The position numbers were made by a program, and so were the translations under genes. Of a stretch of 9,486 bases of DNA, positions 1 through 6,566 are shown piece after piece. The stretch covers positions 1 through 9,486 of the forward strand of contig JAACEH010000190.1 of the NCBI GenBank assembly GCA_011682595.1, in the 5' to 3' direction. Source of the stretch: Anaerolineaceae bacterium (GTDB lineage Bacteria; Planctomycetota; Phycisphaerae; FEN-1346; JAACEH01). The first letter of the stretch is position 1. Each line of letters begins with the position of its first letter. The notes below the pieces were generated by a model. That model was not told the DNA's origin. It worked only from the letters and a program-made list of their open reading frames with translations, and searched no databases.

Positions 1-95
1 CGCTGACCGCAGCCGTCTGTTCGCTGCAGGAAATCCAGGAGATGGTCGACCAGATGTTCGAGGCCGAGGCCGCATGGTTGCCGCAATTCCAATAG
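1..95 (+). CDS. Probable glycoside hydrolase family 4 enzyme (alpha-glucosidase/alpha-galactosidase type), C-terminal fragment
   Basis: Only the last 30 codons are present; the gene enters from the left edge, with the frame starting at base 3 and a TAG stop at 93-95. The peptide begins LTAAVCSLQEIQEMVDQM and ends AAWLPQFQ. This matches my memory of the extreme C terminus of family GH4 enzymes, where a 'DPLTAAV.SLDEI..MVDEMF.A...WLPQF' ending is common. GH4 enzymes cleave glycosidic bonds by an unusual NAD+- and metal-dependent redox mechanism in the cytoplasm. The NAD-binding and metal-binding parts lie outside the window, so neither substrate nor activity can be judged. The next gene starts 31 bases downstream on the same strand, suggesting co-transcription. 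The call rests on a short tail alone. Confidence 0.7.
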   Translation, partial: LTAAVCSLQEIQEMVDQMFEAEAAWLPQFQ

Positions 96-126
96 AAGAT
101 TCGCTGCACAACAAGAGGATGGCCCA

Positions 127-1380
127 ATGACCGCCGACAGTGACAACAAAACGAGCCGTCTTCCTTCCCTCGGCGAGTTCGACGTCGTGGTCTGCGGCGG
201 CGGACCGGCGGGGCTGGGAGCGGCCCTGGCCGCCGGGCGGAGCGGGGCCCGGACGCTGCTTGTCGAACGGCAGGCCATGCTCGGCGGGCTCTGGACGATG
301 GGCCTGGTGACGCCTTTTTTCGACGCGGCGAACAAGCGCGGCCTCAGTCGCGAGATTCACGGCGCTATGGAATCCCACGGCTGGGCCAACCTCTGGCGGG
401 CCCCGGACGTTTTCATGTACCACGTCGGGCACCTGGCCCACCTGCTGGACCGGCTGGTCGCCGAGGCGGGGGTTCAGTTGCAGCTCCACACGATGGTCGG
501 TCATCCGGTTGTCGAGGACGGTCGCGTGTGCGGCGTGGTGCTGCACTCCAAGAGCGGTCCGCAGGTGGCCCGGGCCCGGGTGGTCATCGACTGCACGGGC
601 GACGGCGACGTGGCTGCCCGGGCGGGCTGTGCGTTCGAGATGGGCCGCCCCGGCGACGGGGCCTGCCAGCCGGCGACGCTCTATGCCCTGGTCGGCGGCG
701 CGCCCCGAGAGACGGTCTTTCCCAAAACGATTCTCGATGCCGTTGCAGCCGCGGGTGGCGAGCTGAGCTATCACGGCCCGTACCTCTTTGCTCAGCCCGG
801 TGCGCCGGGGGTGGCGATTTTCATGGCCACGCACCTTTATCATCTTGACGCGACCGACGCGACCTCGATCACCCGCGGTGAGACCGAAGGCCGTCGGCTG
901 ATCGTCGAGGCCATTGACCTGCTTCGGGCCAGCGGCAACCCGCTCTTTGAGGACCTGTTCCTGATTCACTTCGCCGGCCAGATCGGCATCCGCGAGAGCC
1001 GCCGCATCCTGGGTCGCTACTACCTGACGGCCGATGAGATTCTCGCCGGTCGGAAGTTCGACGACGGCATCTGCGAGGTGACCTTCAACATCGACATCCA
1101 CTCTTACGACGGCGACGGCGCGAACAAGTTTCAGGAGTTGAAGAAGACGCCGCCCTACCAGGTTCCGTATGGTTGCCTGGTGCCGCGCGACTGCGAGGGC
1201 CTTCTGGTGGCCGGGCGATGCATCTCCGGCGACCACCTGGCCCACGCCTCCTACCGGGTGACCGGCGATGCAGCCGCCCTGGGCGAAGCCGCCGGAGTGG
1301 CCGCCGCCATGGCCTGCCGCGAAGATTGCCGGCCCGGCGACCTCGACGGAGTGGAAGTTCGGGCCGGACCGCTACTATAA
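127..1380 (+). CDS. FAD-dependent oxidoreductase (FAD_oxidored-like family)
   Basis: A 417-residue flavoprotein, probably cytoplasmic because no signal peptide or membrane segment is visible. Residues 19-47 form the FAD-binding Rossmann beta-alpha-beta unit, with the dinucleotide motif GGGPAG at 24-29 and the ribose-binding Glu47 ending the second strand. A second FAD motif, DCTGDGD, lies at 155-161. GIRESRRILGRYYLT (287-301) and PYGCLVPRDCEGLLVAGRC (347-365) are typical of the family. The C-terminal helix near TGDAAALGEAAGVAAAMA (379-396) closes the FAD site. These features fit the 'FAD-dependent oxidoreductase' family often found beside carbohydrate genes in planctomycetes and related bacteria, whose substrates are mostly unknown. 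Start choice: GAGG at 115-118 lies 8 bases before this ATG. The gene follows the GH4 fragment by 31 bases, so a sugar or sugar-derivative substrate is plausible but unproven. Confidence 0.88.
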   Translation: MTADSDNKTSRLPSLGEFDVVVCGGGPAGLGAALAAGRSGARTLLVERQAMLGGLWTMGLVTPFFDAANKRGLSREIHGAMESHGWANLWRAPDVFMYHVGHLAHLLDRLVAEAGVQLQLHTMVGHPVVEDGRVCGVVLHSKSGPQVARARVVIDCTGDGDVAARAGCAFEMGRPGDGACQPATLYALVGGAPRETVFPKTILDAVAAAGGELSYHGPYLFAQPGAPGVAIFMATHLYHLDATDATSITRGETEGRRLIVEAIDLLRASGNPLFEDLFLIHFAGQIGIRESRRILGRYYLTADEILAGRKFDDGICEVTFNIDIHSYDGDGANKFQELKKTPPYQVPYGCLVPRDCEGLLVAGRCISGDHLAHASYRVTGDAAALGEAAGVAAAMACREDCRPGDLDGVEVRAGPLL

Positions 1381-1383
1381 CAA

Positions 1384-1455
1384 CCTGCCGGCCTGATCCT
1401 GGGATTCTTTGAAGCCGGATAGGGACGGTGCGAGACGTGGCGGCCCCCCGGCAGG
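1384..1455 (-). terminator. Possible weak terminator / inverted repeat in the convergent spacer
   Basis: The 84-base spacer between the two convergent genes contains a perfect 8-bp inverted repeat, CCTGCCGG (1384-1391) and CCGGCAGG (1448-1455), with a 56-base loop. On the minus strand the second arm is followed by TTGTTATAG, a mildly T-rich tail. It could therefore end the ATPase operon after the stress-protein gene. The long loop and poor T tract make this tentative. No compact GC hairpin with a T run is visible for either strand. Confidence 0.25.
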
Positions 1456-1464
1456 GTGCGGGTC

Positions 1465-1917
1465 TTACTTGACCATCATCACCGGGCAGGGGCAATCGTC
1501 GATTATTCTTTGCAGTTCGCGGGCCATCAGGTCGCGGGTGGCCTGGCTCGACTTGAAGCCGCCGAGGACCACCAGGTCGGCCTCCAACTGTTTCTGCTGG
1601 GCCAGCACGGAGGTGTGAAACGGCCCTTTGACCAGCACCTCGCCGGCAACCACCTTCTCGTCCAGGGCCATGGTCCGGACGCGGTCGAGGTATTTGCGGG
1701 CACTGGTTTCCAGCTCGGCCTCGAAGTCGCTCATCTCCTGGGTGGCCAGGATGCGGTAGGTCAGCAGGTTGCGCAGGGTCTCGGTGTCGATGACGGCGAT
1801 GGCCGTCAGACGCGCATCGGTCTCTCGGGCCAGGCCGATGGCCGTCTCGGCGGCCCGGAAACTCTGGGCGCTGCCGTCGGCCAGCACCATGATGTGCGTG
1901 ATTGCTTTCTTGGCCAT
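1465..1917 (-). CDS. Universal stress protein (UspA family), last gene of the V/A-ATPase operon
   Basis: A 150-residue single-domain Usp. The first strand and loop, HIMVLADGSAQSFRAAETA (8-26), contain the conserved Asp14-Gly15-Ser16. ARLTAIAVID (35-44) is the second strand, ADLVVLGG (113-120) the fourth, and CPCPVMMV (142-149) the closing strand. In ATP-binding Usps the loop after strand four reads G-2x-G-9x-G(S/T). Here the aligned positions are Gly119, Lys122, Ala132 and Arg133, so the phosphate-binding glycines are largely lost and ATP binding is doubtful. The gene begins 10 bases after the subunit D stop. Its GGAG ribosome-binding site (1925-1928) overlaps that TAG by one base, indicating translation from the ATPase transcript. 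Usp proteins are usually cytoplasmic stress or energy-status effectors; a role in regulating this ATPase is suggested only by position. Confidence 0.9.
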   Translation of the reverse strand: MAKKAITHIMVLADGSAQSFRAAETAIGLARETDARLTAIAVIDTETLRNLLTYRILATQEMSDFEAELETSARKYLDRVRTMALDEKVVAGEVLVKGPFHTSVLAQQKQLEADLVVLGGFKSSQATRDLMARELQRIIDDCPCPVMMVK

Positions 1918-1927
1918 GGTCGTTCTC

Positions 1928-2554
1928 CTAGCGGTCCTTCTGGCGGGTCAGGCGGGCCTTGATCATTTTCATCATCACCACGCTCTCGCGTTCCCGCTCT
2001 TCGAGGGTCTCGTTGATGTACTTGATCGTCTCGGTGTAGTTGGGAATGAAGAGCTTCTCCAGGGCGTTGGTTCGCCGCTGTGTTTTTTTCAGTTCGCGTG
2101 CCAGTCGGACAATCAGGTTCTGCAACTCGGCCAGCTGGCCGACCAGTTTGAGCACCTCGGTGAAGAGCTTGACGACTTCGTCCACCCGGGCCCTGCTGCC
2201 CAGTGCGCCCAGCGAGGGCGGCACCTGCTTGTAGTCGATCGACAGGCTGGGCAGGGCGATGCCCATCAGCGGGTGGCTGCGGACCTCGACGTTGTGACCG
2301 GCCGCCGCGATCAGGCTCTGCCGGGCCAGGGCGTCGCTGCCGGACTCCAGAATCGCTTCCTTCAGCGCCCCGTAGGCCTTCTGGAGCAGGGGGTCCAGGT
2401 CGCGCTCCATGTTGCGGACCGCGTCCAGGTGGCCCATCAGCTCGATGGTCAGGATGGTCCGCTTCTGGTCGAGAAGCTCGAACCCTTCCTTGGCCAGGTC
2501 GCGCTTCAGGTCCAGGTACTTCGATTTTGTCGGCGGCACTTCCAGTTTGGCCAT
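1928..2554 (-). CDS. ntpD: V/A-type ATPase subunit D (central rotor stalk)
   Basis: A 208-residue soluble protein of normal length for subunit D (about 200-225), the long antiparallel coiled-coil rotor shaft inside the A3B3 head that transmits rotation to the membrane ring. The N-terminal helix starts VPPTKSKYLDLKRDLA (6-21) and runs through KEGFELLDQKRTIL. The C-terminal helix carries the family signature RRTNALEKLFIPNY (about 159-172) followed by TETIKYINETLEERERE, matching the usual 'RRvNALE...P....ti.yI...L.E.ERe' pattern. The middle, rich in Pro, Gly and Ala (about 85-125), is the variable head of the hairpin. A GAGGTG ribosome-binding site (2562-2567) lies 7 bases before the ATG. The gene follows subunit B after a 66-base spacer that holds a strong palindrome, the widest internal gap in the operon. 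Confidence 0.95.
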   Translation of the reverse strand: MAKLEVPPTKSKYLDLKRDLAKEGFELLDQKRTILTIELMGHLDAVRNMERDLDPLLQKAYGALKEAILESGSDALARQSLIAAAGHNVEVRSHPLMGIALPSLSIDYKQVPPSLGALGSRARVDEVVKLFTEVLKLVGQLAELQNLIVRLARELKKTQRRTNALEKLFIPNYTETIKYINETLEERERESVVMMKMIKARLTRQKDR

Positions 2555-2580
2555 TGTTCCTCACCTCTGTAGGCACGGAT

Positions 2581-2606
2581 CATGGCCACGCTTCGCGTGG
2601 ACCATG
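2581..2606. repeat. Intergenic near-perfect palindrome between subunit B and D genes
   Basis: A 26-base inverted repeat: left arm CATGGCCACGC (2581-2591), a three-base loop TTC, and right arm GCGTGGACCATG (2595-2606). The arms pair completely except for one bulged A. On the minus (coding) strand the tip reads GCGAAGC, a sequence known to form an exceptionally stable small DNA hairpin. No T run follows it on the minus strand, so it is not a standard terminator. It could stabilise or process the mRNA between B and D, or be one copy of a dispersed REP-like palindrome. Only one copy exists in this window, so the latter cannot be tested here. Confidence 0.7.
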
Positions 2607-2620
2607 CCACCCCAGACTCC

Positions 2621-4076
2621 CTACTCCTCGGGGTCGGGCGGCACCAGGGGCGCCAGCGGCGCGTCGCCGCCCAGCGGCACTTCCTCGACCTCCACTTTTC
2701 CCTGGGCGTCGTAATGCTGGTCGAGCATCTCCTCGCTCAGCCGGTGCAGTTCGCTCCGCGGCAACATGCTCAGCACTTTCCATCCCAGGTCGAGCGTCTG
2801 CTCGATCGAGCGGTTTTCGTTCTCGCCCTGTCCGAGGAAATCGCTCTCGAAGGCGTTGCCGAACTCCATGTACTGCTTGTCCAGGAGGCTGAGTTCCTCT
2901 TCGCCGATGACCGCCGCCAGGCCGCGAACCTGCTTGACGTAACTGTAGCCGGCAAACAACTGGCTGGCCAGCGGCCCATGGTCGGCCCGCGTGTGGCCTT
3001 CGCCGATGCCGTCTTTCATCAGACGCGACAGGCTGGGCAGGCCGGCGATGGGCGGGTAGACGCCCCGCTGGAAGAGTTCCCTCTCCAGGACGATCTGGCC
3101 TTCGGTAATATAGCCGGTCAGGTCGGGCACCGGGTGGCTGATGTCGTCCGAGGGCATGGTCAGGATGGCCATCTGGGTGATCGAACCGTCGCAGCCCTTG
3201 ATGCGTCCGGCCCGCTCGTAGATCTCGGCCAGGTCGCTGTAGAGATAGCCGGGGTAGCCCTTTCGCCCGGGAATCTCGCCGCGGGCCGTGCCGATCTCGC
3301 GCAGCGACTCGCAATAGTTGGTCATGTCGGTCAGCAGCACCAGCACGTGGCGGCCCAGGTCGAAGGCCAGGTGCTCGGCCAGGGTCAGGGCGGCCCGCGG
3401 CGTGAGCAGCCGTTCGACGCTCGGGGCCGAGGCCAGCGAAAGGAACAGGGCCACGTTGGCCAGCACCGAAGGTGCGGATGAAGTACTGGGCCACGTCGTA
3501 CTTGACGCCCATGGCCCCGAAGACGATTGAGAACCGGGTCTGCTCTCCGATCAGCGTCGCCTGGCGGACGATCTGGGCGGCCAGGCGGTCGTGCGGCAGG
3601 CCGCTGCCGGAGAAGATGGGCAGCTTCTGCCCGCGGACCAGCGAGTTCATGCCGTCGATGGCGCTGACCCCGGTCTGGATGAATTCCCGCGGGTAGCGGC
3701 GGCTGTAGGGGTTGATCGGGGCCCCGTTGATGTCCCTCAGGTGAGGCGACAGGGCCTCGGGCCCGTCGTCGATGGGGCGGCCCAGGCCGTCGAAAATCCG
3801 GCCCAGCATATCGGCCGAAACCGCCAACTGCAGCGTCTTGCCCAGGAAGCGCACGCGGGTGGACTGGTTCGACAGGCCGCTGGTGCCTTCGAGCACCTGG
3901 ACGACCGCCTCGTCCCGGCCGATCTCCAGCACGCGGCCCAGCCGGTAGTTGCCCTGGGGGTCCTGGATTTCGACCGTCTCGTCGAAGCCCACGTCGTGCG
4001 GCTTTTCGACCACCACCAGCGGGCCGTCGATGCGGCCGGTGCCGACGTAGGTCAGTGCTCTGTCGCGCAAGGTCAT
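2621..4076 (-). CDS. ntpB: V/A-type ATPase subunit B, interrupted by a frameshift near 3467
   Basis: Subunit B is the non-catalytic nucleotide-site subunit of the A3B3 head. Residues 1-203 are read from the ATG at 4076 and include [20 protein letters not shown] and [18 protein letters not shown], the B-type equivalent of the P-loop region. After YFIRTF (codon 203 ends at 3468) homology jumps to the +1 frame at 3466 and continues for 281 residues with [63 protein letters not shown] and [10 protein letters not shown], ending at the stop at 2621. The two parts total about 484 residues, near the usual 460-480. Family members have about four residues between TF and VL where only one base remains. 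The original frame stays open to 2580 but encodes Arg/Pro/Gly-rich nonsense. The C terminus adds an acidic, Pro-rich tail. The gene starts 6 bases after subunit A ends. Confidence 0.93.
3463..3475 (-). other. Frameshift site in subunit B, inside a 5-bp hairpin
   Basis: The reading frame of subunit B changes here. The minus strand reads ...ACC TTC G GTG CTG GCC..., with one extra base (3467) between Phe203 and the Val-Leu-Ala that resumes the family sequence. The + strand bases 3463-3475 are GCACC GAA GGTGC, a perfect 5-bp inverted repeat with a three-base loop. Thermus-type B subunits have four residues (such as ERTG) between these points, so the simplest reading is an 11-base deletion rather than a single-base error. 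Confidence 0.85.
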
Positions 4077-4082
4077 GGCCTG

Positions 4083-5843
4083 CTACTTTCTTTCAATTTC
4101 GTCGAACTGCTTTTCAACGCGGGTCGCCAAAAGCTTCAGGCCCGCCTCATCCTCGTTTTTGATGGTGCTCTTGGCCCGCACCAGTTCCTGGATAATGGCC
4201 AGGCCCTGCACCTCGGCCAGCGTGCCGCCGCCGGCGATGAAATCGCGCCCGCGCTCGAAGAACCGCAGCATGGCCCGCAGCAGGCTGATCTGCTTGGCCG
4301 GAGTCGAGTACATGTCGACCGGATCGAAGGCGTTCTGTTGCAGCAGGCCGGTCTTGATGATCTCACAGACGGTCAATATCAGCCGCTGGCTGTCCGGCAA
4401 CACGTCCGGCCCGACCAGCTTGACGATCTGCTGCAACTTGTCCTCCTGCTGAAGGAGGTTGATGGCCTGGTTGCGCAGGCCGGCCCAGTCGGGGTCGATG
4501 CCCTTCCACCAGGGCTCGACGTCCTCCAGGTACATGCTGTAACTGGTCAGCCAGTTGATGGCCGGGTAGTGCCGGGCGTCGGCCAGTTGGCGGTCCAGGG
4601 CCCAGAAGCAGCGGACGAAGCGCCGCGTGTGCTGGGTCACCGGCTCGGCGAAGTCGCCGCCCGGGGGACTGACCGCCCCGACCACGCTGACGCTTCCGGT
4701 GCCGCCCGAGAGCGGCTCGACCATGCCGGCCCGCTCATAGAACTGGGCCAGCCGGCTGGGCAGCGAGGCCGGGAAACCTTCCTCGGCGGGAATCTCTTCC
4801 AGCCGGGCCGACAGCTCGCGCAAGGCCTCGGCCCAGCGGCTGGTCGAGTCGGCGAAGACCGCCACGTGGTAGCCCATGTCGCGATAGAACTCGGCCAGGG
4901 TGATGCCGGTATAGATCGAGACCTCGCGGGCCGCCACGGGCATGTTGCTGGTGTTGGCGATCAGGATGGTCCGCTCCATCAGCGGGCGGCCGCTCCGCGG
5001 GTCGACCAGCTCGGGGAACTCGGTCAGCACGTCGGTCATCTCGTTGCCGCGCTCGCCGCAGCCGATGTAGACGATGATGTCGGCGTCGGACCACTTGGCC
5101 AGGGCGTGCTGGGTCATCGTCTTGCCGGTGCCGAAGCCGCCGGGGATGGCGGCGATCGGGAAGAGCGTGTCGATGATCCTCTGGCCGGTCACCAGCGGCC
5201 GGTCGGCCGGCCGGCGACGGGTCACCGGCCGGGCCTCGCGGACCGGCCAGCTCTGGGCCATGGCCACCGGCAGGTCGGTCCCGCCGTCCTGCCGGACCAC
5301 CGCCAGCGGCTGGTCGATTGTGTAGTCGCCCTCCTCGACGATGGACTGGATGCGGGCCGGGGCCTGCACCGTCGGCGGGGCCATGACGCGCAGCTGGACG
5401 GCCTCGGTTTCGCGGACCGTGCCGATGACCGCGCCGGGTCCGACGGAATCGCCCTGGGAGGCCGTGGGGACGAAATGCCAGCGCCTCCGGAGGTCCAGGG
5501 GGGCGGCCTTCTCGCCCCTCTGGATGAAGGCCCCGCTGTGGGCCTCGAGGTCTTTCAGCGGTCGCTGGATGCCGTCGTAAATGTTGCCGATCAGGCCCGG
5601 CCCGAGCTTGACGGACAGCGGGCCGCCGGTGCGGAAGACGGCATCGCCCGGGCGGACCATCGAGGTGTTCTCGTAGACCTGGATGGTCGCCGTGTCGCCG
5701 ACGATGCGGACCACCTCGCCGATCAGGTGCAACTCGGAAACCTCGACCACCTCGTACATGGTCACGGCTCGCATGTTCCGGGCGGTGATGATGGGGCCCG
5801 AAACGCGGATGATCTCGCCATGGGTGAGTGCTGTTGAGGTCAT
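4083..5843 (-). CDS. ntpA: V/A-type ATPase catalytic subunit A
   Basis: A 586-residue catalytic subunit, close to the usual 575-595, that hydrolyses or makes ATP at the A/B interfaces. An N-terminal beta barrel (about 8-75) is followed by the A-specific non-homologous region (about 110-200), including GDYTIDQPLAVV. The nucleotide domain has Walker A GGFGTGKT (235-242), the catalytic-Glu motif GCGERGNEMTDVL (261-273, Glu264), ANTSNMPVAARE (296-307), ADSTSRWAEALRE (331-343) and GAVSPPGGDFAEPVTQ (389-404). The C-terminal helical bundle includes LQQNAFDPVDMYSTP (501-515). Two oddities stand out: Walker A has Gly where the family usually has Pro (GPFGSGKT), and the preceding segment reads LFPIAAIPG, five residues shorter than the usual FPvAxGGTAAIPG. 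No intein is present. It starts 7 bases after subunit E ends and precedes B by 6 bases. Confidence 0.97.
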   Translation of the reverse strand: MTSTALTHGEIIRVSGPIITARNMRAVTMYEVVEVSELHLIGEVVRIVGDTATIQVYENTSMVRPGDAVFRTGGPLSVKLGPGLIGNIYDGIQRPLKDLEAHSGAFIQRGEKAAPLDLRRRWHFVPTASQGDSVGPGAVIGTVRETEAVQLRVMAPPTVQAPARIQSIVEEGDYTIDQPLAVVRQDGGTDLPVAMAQSWPVREARPVTRRRPADRPLVTGQRIIDTLFPIAAIPGGFGTGKTMTQHALAKWSDADIIVYIGCGERGNEMTDVLTEFPELVDPRSGRPLMERTILIANTSNMPVAAREVSIYTGITLAEFYRDMGYHVAVFADSTSRWAEALRELSARLEEIPAEEGFPASLPSRLAQFYERAGMVEPLSGGTGSVSVVGAVSPPGGDFAEPVTQHTRRFVRCFWALDRQLADARHYPAINWLTSYSMYLEDVEPWWKGIDPDWAGLRNQAINLLQQEDKLQQIVKLVGPDVLPDSQRLILTVCEIIKTGLLQQNAFDPVDMYSTPAKQISLLRAMLRFFERGRDFIAGGGTLAEVQGLAIIQELVRAKSTIKNEDEAGLKLLATRVEKQFDEIERK

Positions 5844-5850
5844 GCTCTTT

Positions 5851-6513
5851 TCAGCCTTCCTTGGTTTCCCGGGCCGGCGACGTTTCCAACTGTTCGGGGA
5901 ACAACTGCCGGGCCACCTCCAGCCGCAGCTCCGGCCACATGCGGCGCAACCGTGCGCTGAGCGACTGGATCACTTCGAGCGAGCCGTCGGCGCTGCGCAC
6001 CACCAGGCCGTCGGTTATCTCGGCCGGGCGGTCGGCCGGGCGGATGATGACATTGCGGTCCAGTCGCCGGTCGGCCTCCTCGGCCAGGCGCTCGGCCATG
6101 GCCGCTCCGCGCGACTCGTGGCTCGCCTCGGGCAGGGCCAGCTCCAGGTTGTCGTCGGGAATCTGCTCGACGGCCTCGACGGCCAGGCGTTGCTGAAGTT
6201 CGGCCAACCGGTCGTCCGGGAGTTCGCTGAGCCGCTTGGCTGCCTCCTGGTGCACCGACTGCAGGGCCTGTTCCATCATGGCCCGCCGCCGTCGCTGGAC
6301 CTCGATCTCGACGGTGGCCATGATCTGGACGCGCTTCAAGTCGGCCTCGGCCCGGGCCGCAGCCATGATCTTCTCGGTGGCCGCCTTGATCTGGCCGTCG
6401 ATCTTCCTGGTCATCGCCTCGGCCTCGCGCCGCCCGCGGCGCCGCTCGCGCTCGGCCTTGGTGCGGGCATCGGCCAGCACCTCGTCATATAGTTTGTCGC
6501 TTGCCTGGGTCAT
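5851..6513 (-). CDS. ntpE: V/A-type ATPase subunit E (peripheral stalk)
   Basis: A 220-residue protein of normal length for subunit E, which pairs with subunit G/H to form the peripheral stalk holding the A3B3 head against rotor torque. Residues about 5-80 form a long, highly charged helix rich in Ala, Arg and Glu (for example ARTKAERERRRGRREAEA) typical of the stalk coiled coil. The C-terminal globular domain (about 95-205) carries the family signature DGLVVRSADGSLEVIQSLSA (167-186) and ends with LRLEVARQLFP, matching 'GGvVv.s.dG.i.vdNtle.Rl......l...i...LF'. The gene follows F by 53 bases. Its ribosome-binding site is poor (GGAAGAAGA too far upstream; AAAG near the start), so translation may rely partly on coupling. 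No gene for its G/H partner is visible in the window. Confidence 0.93.
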   Translation of the reverse strand: MTQASDKLYDEVLADARTKAERERRRGRREAEAMTRKIDGQIKAATEKIMAAARAEADLKRVQIMATVEIEVQRRRRAMMEQALQSVHQEAAKRLSELPDDRLAELQQRLAVEAVEQIPDDNLELALPEASHESRGAAMAERLAEEADRRLDRNVIIRPADRPAEITDGLVVRSADGSLEVIQSLSARLRRMWPELRLEVARQLFPEQLETSPARETKEG

Positions 6514-6566
6514 GATAATAACTTTCGTCTTCTTCCGTATCTACGCCGAAGCCCGGCTCCAGTCCC

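Noticed and set aside
1085..1495. 136-codon minus-strand open frame over the end of the oxidoreductase gene and the convergent spacer
   Set aside because: Arg/Pro/Gly-rich, antisense to the conserved C terminus of the flavoprotein, and no ribosome-binding site or domain.
2580..3467. Continuation of the original subunit B frame past the frameshift, giving a 498-residue protein
   Set aside because: After Phe203 the translation becomes Arg/Pro/Gly-rich with no homology, while the +1 frame carries the true subunit B sequence. The lack of stops is a GC effect.
3460..3480. Programmed +1 ribosomal frameshifting to express subunit B
   Set aside because: No stop codon or known slippery signal sits at the shift, no reason for recoding a major ATPase subunit is known, and even a shifted product would lack about four conserved residues. 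A deletion explains the data better.
5080..5150. Possible intein insertion in subunit A near the P-loop, as in some archaeal and yeast homologues
   Set aside because: The region is contiguous and shorter than usual, not longer; no intein blocks are present.
3591..5837. A 748-codon open frame on the + strand opposite subunits A and B
   Set aside because: It lies antisense to well-conserved ATPase genes and encodes a His/Leu/Asp/Gly/Gln-rich product with no recognisable domain. It is the usual side effect of GC-rich codon use on the other strand.
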